From an uncultured Rubrivivax sp. (GTDB taxonomy: Bacteria > Pseudomonadota > Gammaproteobacteria > Burkholderiales > Burkholderiaceae_C), in NCBI GenBank assembly GCA_937967345.1, contig CALBTN010000166.1:1-16503 (forward strand): a DNA stretch of 16,503 nt, in the 5' to 3' direction. The notes beneath the pieces are model-generated. The model did no database searches. It saw nothing but the letters and a program-made list of their open reading frames with translations, and was not told the DNA's origin. Numbering within the stretch: position 1 is the first letter of the stretch; the number at the start of each line of letters is the position of its first letter. The position numbers were made by a program, and so were the translations under genes. This document shows, piece by piece, positions 6,824 through 14,395 of this stretch.

Positions 6824-8215
6824 ATGAACACACCGTCTGAAGCGCCGCGGGTCGGCTTCGTCTCGCTGGGCTGCCCGAAGGCGCTGACCGACTCCGAGCT
6901 GATCCTGACCCAGCTGCAGGCCGAGGGTTACGCCACCAGCAAGACCTACGACGGCGCCGACCTGGTGATCGTCAACACCTGCGGCTTCATCGACGAGGCG
7001 GTGCAGGAAAGCCTGGACGCCATCGGCGAAGCACTCGCCAGCAACGGCAAGGTCATCGTCACCGGCTGCCTGGGTGCCAAGGGCGGCAAGGACACTGGCG
7101 AGGGCAGTGACAACCTGGTGCGCAAGTTGCACCCCAAGGTGCTGGCGGTGACCGGCCCGCAGGCGACGCAGGAGGTGATGGATGCGGTGCACCGCCATGT
7201 GCCCAAGCCGCACGACCCCTTCGTCGACCTGGTGCCGCCGCAGGGCGTGAAGCTCACGCCGCGGCACTACGCCTACTTGAAGATCAGCGAGGGCTGCAAC
7301 CACCGCTGCAGTTTTTGCATCATCCCGAGCATGCGCGGCGAGCTGGTGTCGCGGCCCATTGGCGACGTGCTCGGCGAGGCGAAGCGGCTGTTCGACGCCG
7401 GCGTGAAGGAACTGCTGGTGGTCAGCCAGGACACCAGCGCCTACGGTGTCGACGTCAGGTACCGCACCGGCTTCTTCGACGGCCGCCCGGTGCGCACGCG
7501 CATGTTCGAGCTGTGCGAGCAACTGGGCCGGCTGGCCGAGCCCTTTGGCGCGTGGGTGCGGCTGCACTACGTCTACCCGTACCCGCATGTCGACGAGCTG
7601 CTGCCGCTGATGGCCGAGGGCCGCGTGCTGCCGTACCTGGACGTGCCGTTCCAGCACGCGCACCCCGAGGTGCTCAAACGCATGAAGCGCCCGGCCTACG
7701 GCGAGGGCGGCGAGCGCAACCTGGAGCGGCTGGCGCGCTGGCGCGAGATCTGCCCCGAGATCGTGGTGCGTTCCACCTTCATCGCCGGCTTTCCCGGCGA
7801 GACCGAAGCGCAGTTCGAAGCCTTGCTCGATTTCGTGCGCGACGCGCAGATCGACCGCGCCGGCTGCTTCGCCTACTCGCCTGTAGCGGGTGCCGCGGCC
7901 AACGCGCTGGACGGCCAGTTGCCGGCCGAACTGCGCGAGCAGCGCCGCGCGCATTTCATGGCGGTGGCTGAAGAGGTGTCCACCGCCAAGCTGCGACAGC
8001 GCATCGGCGCGACGATGCAGGTGCTGGTCGACCACGCGCCGGCGCTGGGCCGCAAGGGCGGGGTCGGCCGCAGTTACGCCGATGCACCCGAGATCGACGG
8101 CCAGGTGCGCCTGCTGCCGCCCGAGAAGGCGTCGAAGACCTTGAAGGTCGGCGAGTTCACGCGCGCGCGCATCGTCGGCAGCGAAGGCCACGACCTGATC
8201 GGCGTGGCCACTTGA
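6824..8215 (+). CDS. rimO: Ribosomal protein S12 methylthiotransferase RimO
   Basis: This encodes 463 residues. RimO is a cytoplasmic radical-SAM enzyme with two [4Fe-4S] clusters that adds a methylthio group to an aspartate of ribosomal protein S12. The N-terminal MTTase domain shows Cys17 (VSLGCPKALTDSE), Cys53 (IVNTCGFID) and Cys82 (VTGCLG). The radical-SAM motif CxxxCxxC is Cys158, Cys162 and Cys165 (EGCNHRCSFC). The C-terminus is a TRAM-like domain (about 390-463). VSLGCPKA and FIDEAVQES separate it from its relative MiaB. ATG 6824 is chosen because the conserved domain starts at about residue 9; the frame is open further upstream but overlaps phaR. Confidence 0.96.
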   Translation: MNTPSEAPRVGFVSLGCPKALTDSELILTQLQAEGYATSKTYDGADLVIVNTCGFIDEAVQESLDAIGEALASNGKVIVTGCLGAKGGKDTGEGSDNLVRKLHPKVLAVTGPQATQEVMDAVHRHVPKPHDPFVDLVPPQGVKLTPRHYAYLKISEGCNHRCSFCIIPSMRGELVSRPIGDVLGEAKRLFDAGVKELLVVSQDTSAYGVDVRYRTGFFDGRPVRTRMFELCEQLGRLAEPFGAWVRLHYVYPYPHVDELLPLMAEGRVLPYLDVPFQHAHPEVLKRMKRPAYGEGGERNLERLARWREICPEIVVRSTFIAGFPGETEAQFEALLDFVRDAQIDRAGCFAYSPVAGAAANALDGQLPAELREQRRAHFMAVAEEVSTAKLRQRIGATMQVLVDHAPALGRKGGVGRSYADAPEIDGQVRLLPPEKASKTLKVGEFTRARIVGSEGHDLIGVAT

Positions 8216-8252
8216 TGCCTTGCCGTTTGACCGCTGTTTGAAAGGCTTCGTG

Positions 8253-9446
8253 ATGTCCGCAGCGAACAAGGGCTCGAGCACCGGGCTGATCCACCACCCG
8301 TACCAGCCGCCGGCCGGTTTCCATGCGCCGCAGGCCGGCGTGTTCAAGGCCTCGACGGTGATCTTCCCGAACGTCGCGGCGCTGCACGCGCGCAACTGGA
8401 AGGACAAGGGCGGCTACACCTACGGGCTGCACGGCACGCCCACCAGCTTCTTGCTGGAAGAGCGCATCGCTGCGCTGGAGGGCGGGCTGCAGGCGCTGCT
8501 GCTGCCCAGCGGGCTGGCGGCGATCACGCTGGTGGACATGGCGCTGCTGCATCACGGCGACGAGCTGTTGATCCCCGACAACGCCTACGGCCCCGGCAAG
8601 GAACTGGCGCGGCACGAGCTGGCGCACTGGGACATCACGCACCGCTTCTACGACCCGGCCGACCCGGCGGCGCTGGCCGCGATGATCGGGCCGCGCACCA
8701 AGCTGCTGTGGCTGGAGGCACCGGGCTCGATCACGATGGAGTTTCCCGACCTGCGCGCGCTGGTGCGCGTGGCGCGCGACAAGGGCGTGACCACGGTGCT
8801 GGACAACACCTGGGGTGCCGGCATCGCCTTCAACGCCTTCGACCTCGGCGATGGCCTGGGGGTGGACATCAGCGCGCACGCGCTGACCAAGTTCCCGTCG
8901 GGCGGCGGCGACGTGCTGATGGGCTCGGTGACGACGCGCGACCACGATCTGCACCTGCTTCTCAAGGCCACCCACATGCGCATGGGCTGGGGCGTGGGCA
9001 TGAACGACGCCGAGGCGGTGCTGCGCGCGTTGCCGTCGTTGGCGCTGCGCTACGCGGCGCAGGACGCGGCCGGGCGCGCGCTGGCGCGTTGGTGGCAGCA
9101 GCAGCCGCAAGTCAGCCGGGTGCTGCACCCGGCGCTGGCGGGCTCGCCCGGCCACGACCACTGGGCCGCGCTGTGCACCCAGGCGGCGGGGCTGTTCTCG
9201 GTGGTGTTCGACGCACGCTTCGACGCGAGCCAGGTGCACGCCTTCGTCGACGCGCTGCGGCTGTTCAAGATCGGCTACTCGTGGGCCGGGCCGCTGAGCC
9301 TGGCGGTGCCTTACGACTTCGCGCAGATCCGCCCCGGCTCGGCCTGGCGCGGCACGCTGGTGCGCTTCTCGATGGGGCTGGAGGACGTGGCCGATCTGCA
9401 GGCCGACCTCGAACAGGCGCTGCACGCGGTCTTCGGCGCGCGCTGA
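8253..9446 (+). CDS. metC: Cystathionine beta-lyase (PLP-dependent)
   Basis: This encodes 397 residues of the Cys/Met-metabolism fold-type I PLP family. The lyase cleaves cystathionine to homocysteine, pyruvate and ammonia in methionine synthesis. PLP-site marks are Asp184 (TTVLDNTWGAG), Lys213 (SAHALTKFPSGGGD) and the PSG motif (85-87). Arg371 (LVRFSMGLED) fits the substrate-carboxylate arginine. The usual phosphate-binding YxR near residue 57 reads YGLHGTPT, so Leu59 replaces Arg. ATG 8253 is preferred over an in-frame TTG at 8220 because AAAGG lies just upstream and family alignment would start here. It is 37 bases after rimO on the same strand. A closely related lyase (methionine gamma-lyase type) cannot be fully excluded. 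Confidence 0.85.
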   Translation: MSAANKGSSTGLIHHPYQPPAGFHAPQAGVFKASTVIFPNVAALHARNWKDKGGYTYGLHGTPTSFLLEERIAALEGGLQALLLPSGLAAITLVDMALLHHGDELLIPDNAYGPGKELARHELAHWDITHRFYDPADPAALAAMIGPRTKLLWLEAPGSITMEFPDLRALVRVARDKGVTTVLDNTWGAGIAFNAFDLGDGLGVDISAHALTKFPSGGGDVLMGSVTTRDHDLHLLLKATHMRMGWGVGMNDAEAVLRALPSLALRYAAQDAAGRALARWWQQQPQVSRVLHPALAGSPGHDHWAALCTQAAGLFSVVFDARFDASQVHAFVDALRLFKIGYSWAGPLSLAVPYDFAQIRPGSAWRGTLVRFSMGLEDVADLQADLEQALHAVFGAR

Positions 9447-9460
9447 CGCTCGCCGCGCTG

Positions 9461-9480
9461 CGGGATTACCCGGGAACCCG
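9461..9480 (+). other. Overlapping inverted repeats between metC and the PQQ dehydrogenase gene
   Basis: CGGGATTACCCG (9461-9472) overlaps CGGGAACCCG (9471-9480), so the first CGGG can pair with either CCCG block. No T-run follows, so a standard terminator is unlikely. The rest of the gap 9447-9573 is G+C-rich with no clear promoter boxes. Confidence 0.3.
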
Positions 9481-9562
9481 TCGCACCGCGATTGCGCGAT
9501 CGTGGCGCGCGCTGCGCGTCGCTGCTCCCGCCGATGCCGTGGCTGCGTACATGCCGGGAGCC

Positions 9563-9568
9563 AAGGAG
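9563..9568 (+). promoter_or_regulatory. Strong ribosome binding site of the PQQ dehydrogenase gene
   Basis: AAGGAG lies 5 bases before ATG 9574. It decides this start over the upstream in-frame ATG-less extension and fits the signal peptide that begins at 9574. Confidence 0.85.
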
Positions 9569-9573
9569 ACACG

Positions 9574-11700
9574 ATGCAAAGTCCCGCCCACCGCCGCTGC
9601 CGCCGGCTCGCCGCGCTGCTGGCCTGTGCCGCAGCCGTTGCCACGCCGCTGGGTGCGGTGGCACAGAGCAAGGTCACGCCACAGTTCATCCACGCCGCCA
9701 CCGAAAAGGTGGACGGCAAGATGATCGAAGCCAACGAGCGCAGCACGCGCGACTGGCCCAGCTACGGCCTGGACTACGCCGAGACGCGCTTTTCCAGGCT
9801 GAAGCAGATCAACGCCGACAACGCCGCCAAGCTCGGCCTGGTGTGGAGCTACGACCTCGAGTCCAACCGCGGCGTCGAGGCCACGCCGGTGGTCATCGAC
9901 GGCATCATGTACGTGACCGCGTCGTGGAGCATCGTGCACGCGATCGACACGCGTAGCGGCAAGCGGCTGTGGGTCTTCGACCCGAAGGTCGACCGCGCGC
10001 TCGGCTACCGCGGCTGCTGCGACGTCGTCAACCGCGGCGTCGCGGTGTGGAAGGGCAGGGTGTACGTCGCGTCCTACGACGGCCGGCTGATCGCGCTGGA
10101 CGCGGCCACCGGCAAGCCGGTGTGGGAGAAGGACACGATCATCGACCGCAAGATGTCCTACACCATCACCGGCGCGCCGCGTGTCTTCAAGGGCAAGGTG
10201 ATCATCGGCAACGGCGGCGCCGAGTTCGGCGTGCGCGGCTACGTCACCGCCTACGACGCAGCCACCGGCGAGCAGAAGTGGCGCTGGTTCACCGTGCCCG
10301 GCGACCCGAGCAAGCCTTACGAGGACATCTCGATGGCCCGCGCCGCGATGACCTGGGACCGCGCCGGCAAGTGGTGGGAAGCCGGCGGCGGCGGCACCGC
10401 GTGGGATTCGATCACCTTCGACCCCGAGCTGAACTTGATGTACATCGGCACCGGCAACGGCAGCCCGTGGGCGCGCAACAAGCGCAGCCCGGCCGGCGGC
10501 GACAACCTGTACCTGGCCTCGATCGTCGCGCTGAACCCGGACACCGGCCAGTACGTCTGGCACTACCAGGAAACGCCGGGCGACAACTGGGACTTCACCA
10601 GCGCGCAGCCGATGATCCTGGCCGACATCAAGGTCGACGGCAAGCCGCGCAAGGTGATCCTGCACGCGCCGAAGAACGGCTTTTTCTTCGTCATCGACCG
10701 CACCGACGGCAAGTTCATCTCGGCGAAGAACTTCGTCGACGTCAACTGGGCCACGGGCTACGACGCCAGCGGCCGGCCGATCGAGACGCCGATCGCGCGC
10801 GTGGTCGACCGGCCGCGCGAGATCACGCCCACGCCCTTTGGTGCGCGCAACTGGCACCCGATGTCGTACAGCCCCGCCACCGGGCTGGCCTACATGCCGG
10901 TGCACAACGTGCCTATCAACCTGATGGACAACAAGGACTGGAGCTTCAACACGCATCGCCCCGGCGAGCCGCACAGCAACCTCGGCTGGAACGTGGCGAT
11001 GTTCGCCAACGTCGAGGCGCCCAAGAGTGCGCCCTTCGGCCGGCTGGTGGCCTGGGACCCGGTGGCGCAGAAGGCGCGCTGGACGGTCGAACTGGTCGGC
11101 CCGTGGAACGGCGGCACGCTCGCCACCGCCGGCAACCTGGTGTTCCAGGGCACGGCCGACGGGCGCTTCGTCGCTTATGACGCGCGCGACGGCAAGAAGC
11201 TGTGGGAGGTGCCCACCGGCACCGGCGTCGTCGCCGCACCGGCCACCTACGAGGTCGACGGCAAGCAGTACGTGTCGGTCGCCGTCGGCTGGGGCGGGGT
11301 GTACGGCCTGGCGGCGCGCCACACCGACCGCGCCGGCCCGGGCACGGTCTACACCTTCGCGCTGGGCGGGGCGGCCAAGCCGCCGGCCTTCGTCGAGTAC
11401 AAGCTCAACGCGCTGCTGCAGGGCGTGCCCTACGACAAGTCGCAGATCGAGGCCGGCACCGCGCTGTACGTCAGCAGCTGCGTCTTCTGCCACGGCGTGC
11501 CGGGCGTCGACCGCGGCGGCAACATTCCGAACCTGGGCTATTCGCCGCAGGCGACGATCGCCAACCTCGACAAGTTCGTGCTCGGCGGCGCGCTCGCGGC
11601 CAAGGGCATGCCCGATTTCACCGGTCGGCTGACGACGGCCGACGTGGAGAAGATCAAGGCCTTCATCCAGGGCACGGCTGACGCGATCCGGCCGAAGTAG
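9574..11700 (+). CDS. PQQ-dependent quinohaemoprotein alcohol dehydrogenase, methanol/ethanol family
   Basis: This encodes 708 residues. It is a periplasmic enzyme that oxidises alcohols and passes electrons through PQQ to its own haem c. A signal peptide covers residues 1-30 (GAVA|QS). An eight-bladed propeller with tryptophan-docking repeats (e.g. AIDTRSGKRLWVFDP) spans about 55-600. Cys148-Cys149 (YRGCCD) is the vicinal disulfide over PQQ. Asp340 (GDNWDFTSAQP) fits the catalytic base; two residues on is Thr342, not the Asp of lanthanide enzymes, so Ca2+ is expected. A C-terminal cytochrome c domain has CVFCH (636-640) and a likely axial Met679 (GMPDF). The fused haem marks a soluble type II quinohaemoprotein. 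No pqq synthesis genes are visible; the convergent neighbour resembles a PQQ importer. The substrate alcohol is unknown. Confidence 0.95.
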   Translation: MQSPAHRRCRRLAALLACAAAVATPLGAVAQSKVTPQFIHAATEKVDGKMIEANERSTRDWPSYGLDYAETRFSRLKQINADNAAKLGLVWSYDLESNRGVEATPVVIDGIMYVTASWSIVHAIDTRSGKRLWVFDPKVDRALGYRGCCDVVNRGVAVWKGRVYVASYDGRLIALDAATGKPVWEKDTIIDRKMSYTITGAPRVFKGKVIIGNGGAEFGVRGYVTAYDAATGEQKWRWFTVPGDPSKPYEDISMARAAMTWDRAGKWWEAGGGGTAWDSITFDPELNLMYIGTGNGSPWARNKRSPAGGDNLYLASIVALNPDTGQYVWHYQETPGDNWDFTSAQPMILADIKVDGKPRKVILHAPKNGFFFVIDRTDGKFISAKNFVDVNWATGYDASGRPIETPIARVVDRPREITPTPFGARNWHPMSYSPATGLAYMPVHNVPINLMDNKDWSFNTHRPGEPHSNLGWNVAMFANVEAPKSAPFGRLVAWDPVAQKARWTVELVGPWNGGTLATAGNLVFQGTADGRFVAYDARDGKKLWEVPTGTGVVAAPATYEVDGKQYVSVAVGWGGVYGLAARHTDRAGPGTVYTFALGGAAKPPAFVEYKLNALLQGVPYDKSQIEAGTALYVSSCVFCHGVPGVDRGGNIPNLGYSPQATIANLDKFVLGGALAAKGMPDFTGRLTTADVEKIKAFIQGTADAIRPK

Positions 11701-11704
11701 GCTT

Positions 11705-13819
11705 TCAGAACGGCGCCTGCCAGCGCAACGCCAGCAAGGCGTTGCGCGCGGCGGCCGTCTCGAAGTAGCGGCCGTTGCCGTCGTTGACGATGACCGCGCC
11801 GGCATAGACGCGGTCGAACAGGTTGTCCAGCCGCGCCAGCAACGACAGCGTACCCGGCCCCAGCGGCAGGCTGTGGCTGAAGCGCAACCCGACCAGCGTG
11901 GCCGAGGACGAGAAGTCGGTGTTGCGGTCGTTGACCGGCATCTCGCCCTGGTAGCGCAGCTCGACGCCCAGTTCGGTGCTGGGCCACGGCCGCCAGGCCA
12001 GGTCGGCAAAGGCGCTGCGCGCCATGGTGCCGGCGATTCTGTTGCCCGCGGGCACGGTGACGCGGTCGGCCGGGCCACGGCAGGGCACGGCGGCGCAGGT
12101 CTGGAAGCTGTCGCGGTATTCGGCGTCCAGCGTGCTCAGCGCCAGTTGCCCGCGCCATGCCGCGACCGGCAACCACTGCAGCGCGAGCTCGGCACCGCTG
12201 CGCCGCGTGCGGCCCACGTTCTGGAACGCCGAGCGCCCGCCGGCGTTGGTCAGCACGCCGATCTCGTCGTCGGTGTCGGCGCCGAACAGTGCCGCCTGCA
12301 GCGCCAGGCCGATCGCGTCGTCGCGCCACTTGGCGCCGATCTCGACTTGGGTGCTGGTCTGCGGCTGCAGCGCGTTGTTGAAGCCGGCGCTGCCGTCGCT
12401 GCGGTAGGCCAGCTCGTTCAGCGTCGGCGACTCGAAGCCCTGTCCGGCACTGAGGTACAGGTTCCACGCCGCGCTGGGCAGCCACTGCAGCGCCGCCACC
12501 GGCGTGGTGTAGCCATAGCTGAGTGAACCGGAGTCGTCGCCGTTGGCCAGGTAGTGGTCCTGGCTGCGCAGGCGCAACCGGCCGCTGCGCAGCCCGGCGC
12601 TGGCCCACAGCGTGGGCGTGAGCTCGAACTCGGCCTGCAGGTACAGGTCGGTGCTGCGCACGCGGTTGTCCTCGTCGCGGCGCAGCGCGGCGCTGACCCC
12701 CAGCACCTGGTTGGCGCCGCTGCCGATGAAGTTCTCCCAGCCGCTACGGCGTTCGTTCTGCTGTTCGCTGGCCACCCCGGCGATCAGCCCGATGCGCTGC
12801 CAGTGCCAGCGCAGCCGGGCGTCGACGCCGCCGTAGTCGCGCTCGAAGCCGACCACGCCGCCGGGGTGGCGGGGGCTGGCCTGCGTGGCCGGCGGGATCG
12901 CCTGCCACTGCGTGACGTCGCGTTGCCCGCCGTACAGCGTGAGCACGCTGTCGCGCAGCGCACCATCGCCGAAGCGGTGGCGCCAGGTGGCGCCGCCTTG
13001 GGTCTGGCCGGTGGTCTTGCGCGTGTCGAAGGCTTCGGCCTGCGCCGTGGTCTGGTAGGGGTCGGCGTCGAACTGCGCGCGCGTCAAGCCCAGCGGATCC
13101 TGCGCCGGCTGGTTCACGCTGTTCAGCAGCAGCGTCGCCGTGTCCTGGTCGCCAACCCAGCCCAGTCGCAGGTTGCCCAGCGTGCGCTGCGCTGCGCTGT
13201 GCGGCCGCACGCCGTCGGTGTTGAACTCGCTGGCCTGCACCCGGATGTTCCAGCCGCCGGCCAGCAACGCCTGCGCGCCCAGCCGGGCTTGCCACACGCC
13301 GTTGCTGCCGACGTCGCCGTCGACCATGTGGGCATTGGTGCGGGGTGCGGCGCTGACCAGCGAGATCACGCCGCCGGAGTTGGCGCCGTACAGCGCCGAG
13401 AACGGGCCGCGCAGCACCTCGATGCGCTGCGCGCCGGCGATGTCGAAGTGCGACACCTGGCCCTGGCCGTCGGGCATGGTGGCCGGGATGCCATCGGTGT
13501 ACAGCCGCAAGCCGCGGATGCCGAAGGTGGCGCGCGCGCCGAAGCCGCGCGAGCTGATCTGCAGGTCCTGCGCGTAGTTGTTGCGCAGGTTGGCGACCAG
13601 CCCGGGCACGCGGTTGAGCGACTCCGACAGGTTGACCATCGGCCCGGCCGAGCGCAACTCGTCGGCCTCGACGACGCTGACCGCATAGGGTGTTTGGAAG
13701 GCGCGGCGCTCGACGCCGCTGCCGCTGATCACCACCGGCTCGAGCTCGCCGGGCGAAGGCTGCGCGGCCGCCGTGCCTGCGGCCGCGGCCAGCGCGAGCG
13801 GCACCAGGGCGCGCCGCAC
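11705..13819 (-). CDS. pqqU: TonB-dependent outer-membrane receptor, PqqU (YncD)-like, probable PQQ importer
   Basis: This encodes 704 residues. The signal peptide is 1-19/20 (GTAAA|QP), a possible TonB box is EPVVISG (27-33), the plug spans about 40-160 and the 22-strand barrel follows, ending in Phe704. Recalled E. coli YncD/PqqU matches along the length: NLSES...VPGL, NYAQDLQ, RGFG, GIRG, DGIPATMPDGQGQ (109-121), VLRGPFSALYG (135-145), GRTRRSGAEL-like and VIVN..NGRY near the end. A barrel cysteine pair (575, 580) is also shared. YncD/PqqU is reported to take up PQQ with TonB energy. Start: a GTG at 13819, one base after the smpB stop, where the signal peptide begins. Its stop is 4 bases from that of the PQQ dehydrogenase gene, which supports the substrate call. 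Ligand identity is inferred from similarity and context. Confidence 0.85.
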   Translation of the reverse strand: MRRALVPLALAAAAGTAAAQPSPGELEPVVISGSGVERRAFQTPYAVSVVEADELRSAGPMVNLSESLNRVPGLVANLRNNYAQDLQISSRGFGARATFGIRGLRLYTDGIPATMPDGQGQVSHFDIAGAQRIEVLRGPFSALYGANSGGVISLVSAAPRTNAHMVDGDVGSNGVWQARLGAQALLAGGWNIRVQASEFNTDGVRPHSAAQRTLGNLRLGWVGDQDTATLLLNSVNQPAQDPLGLTRAQFDADPYQTTAQAEAFDTRKTTGQTQGGATWRHRFGDGALRDSVLTLYGGQRDVTQWQAIPPATQASPRHPGGVVGFERDYGGVDARLRWHWQRIGLIAGVASEQQNERRSGWENFIGSGANQVLGVSAALRRDEDNRVRSTDLYLQAEFELTPTLWASAGLRSGRLRLRSQDHYLANGDDSGSLSYGYTTPVAALQWLPSAAWNLYLSAGQGFESPTLNELAYRSDGSAGFNNALQPQTSTQVEIGAKWRDDAIGLALQAALFGADTDDEIGVLTNAGGRSAFQNVGRTRRSGAELALQWLPVAAWRGQLALSTLDAEYRDSFQTCAAVPCRGPADRVTVPAGNRIAGTMARSAFADLAWRPWPSTELGVELRYQGEMPVNDRNTDFSSSATLVGLRFSHSLPLGPGTLSLLARLDNLFDRVYAGAVIVNDGNGRYFETAAARNALLALRWQAPF

Positions 13820-13820
13820 C

Positions 13821-14282
13821 TCAGGCTTTCGACGACACCTTGTGGCGCATGAGCCGGCCCTTCTCGCGTTCCCAGTCGCGCTTCTTCTCGGTCTCGCGCT
13901 TGTCGTGCGCGGCCTTGCCCTTGGCCAGCGCGATCTCGACCTTGACCCGCCCGCCCTTGTAATGCAGGTCCAGCGGCACCAGCGTGAAGCCCTTTTGCTC
14001 GACCTTGCCGACCAGCCGCTTGATCTCTTCCTTGCGCATCAGCAGCTTCTTGGTGCGGTCGGCTTCCGGGTGCACGTGGGTCGACGCGCTGCGCAGCGCG
14101 TTGATGCGGCAGCCGATCAGGTACAGCTCGCCGTCGCGGATGACCACGTAGCCGTCGGTCAGCTGCACCTGGCCGGCGCGGATCGCCTTGATCTCCCAGC
14201 CTTGCAGCACCATGCCGGCCTCGTACCGCTCCTCGATGTGGTACTCGAAACGGGCGCGGCGGTTCTCGGCGATCGCGGGCAT
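13821..14282 (-). CDS. smpB: SsrA (tmRNA)-binding protein SmpB
   Basis: This encodes 153 residues. SmpB carries tmRNA to stalled ribosomes during trans-translation; its C-terminal tail probes the empty mRNA channel. The OB-fold core is clear: RFEYHIEERYEAGMVLQGWE (11-30), IKAIRAGQVQL, YLIGCRI (55-61), HPEADRTKKLL, and the basic tail DKRETEKKRDWEREKGRLMRHK (128-149). The Met at 14282 is chosen over an in-frame codon at 14318 because family members begin just before AENRRA. It is divergent from ratA and followed on the same strand by the receptor gene with a one-base gap. Confidence 0.97.
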   Translation of the reverse strand: MPAIAENRRARFEYHIEERYEAGMVLQGWEIKAIRAGQVQLTDGYVVIRDGELYLIGCRINALRSASTHVHPEADRTKKLLMRKEEIKRLVGKVEQKGFTLVPLDLHYKGGRVKVEIALAKGKAAHDKRETEKKRDWEREKGRLMRHKVSSKA

Positions 14283-14378
14283 GGAAAGTGGCGAAGCAGC
14301 GTTGCGCTGCGCGCGCACCTCGCACAGCAGGCCGGGCAGCGGATGGGTGGTGCGCGGTGCCGCGGCCGCGGCACTGCC

Positions 14379-14384
14379 TAGAAT
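14379..14384 (+). promoter_or_regulatory. Possible -10 box for ratA
   Basis: TAGAAT lies 11 bases before ATG 14396 (2 before the in-frame ATG 14387). A start of transcription near 14391 would leave a leader of only about 5 bases. No -35 box is evident in the G+C-rich stretch upstream. Confidence 0.4.
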
Positions 14385-14395
14385 CGATGCATTGT

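Noticed and set aside
8220..8252. TTG at 8220 as the start of metC
   Set aside because: The extra 11 residues are not family-like, and ATG 8253 has AAAGG just upstream.
6692..8407. Open minus-strand frame of about 570 codons opposite rimO
   Set aside because: It has no motif and ends in Gly-Cys repeats that are merely the reverse of the CAGCCG tract.
10585..10602. Lanthanide-dependent (XoxF-type) dehydrogenase
   Set aside because: The residue two after the catalytic Asp340 is Thr342 rather than the Asp that marks lanthanide enzymes; the fused haem domain also points to the type II Ca2+ quinohaemoprotein group.
9466..12078. Open minus-strand frame of about 870 codons opposite the PQQ dehydrogenase gene
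   Set aside because: It has Arg/Asp/His/Val-biased composition typical of antisense shadows and crosses the convergent gene boundary; no recognisable domain.
12554..13852. Open plus-strand frame of about 430 codons opposite the receptor gene
   Set aside because: Ala/Val/Arg-rich shadow; the minus strand encodes a complete TonB-dependent receptor.
14283..14318. Longer SmpB starting at 14318
   Set aside because: The added 12 residues (MRAQRNAASPLS) are not typical of SmpB, and the conserved start lies at the Met at 14282.
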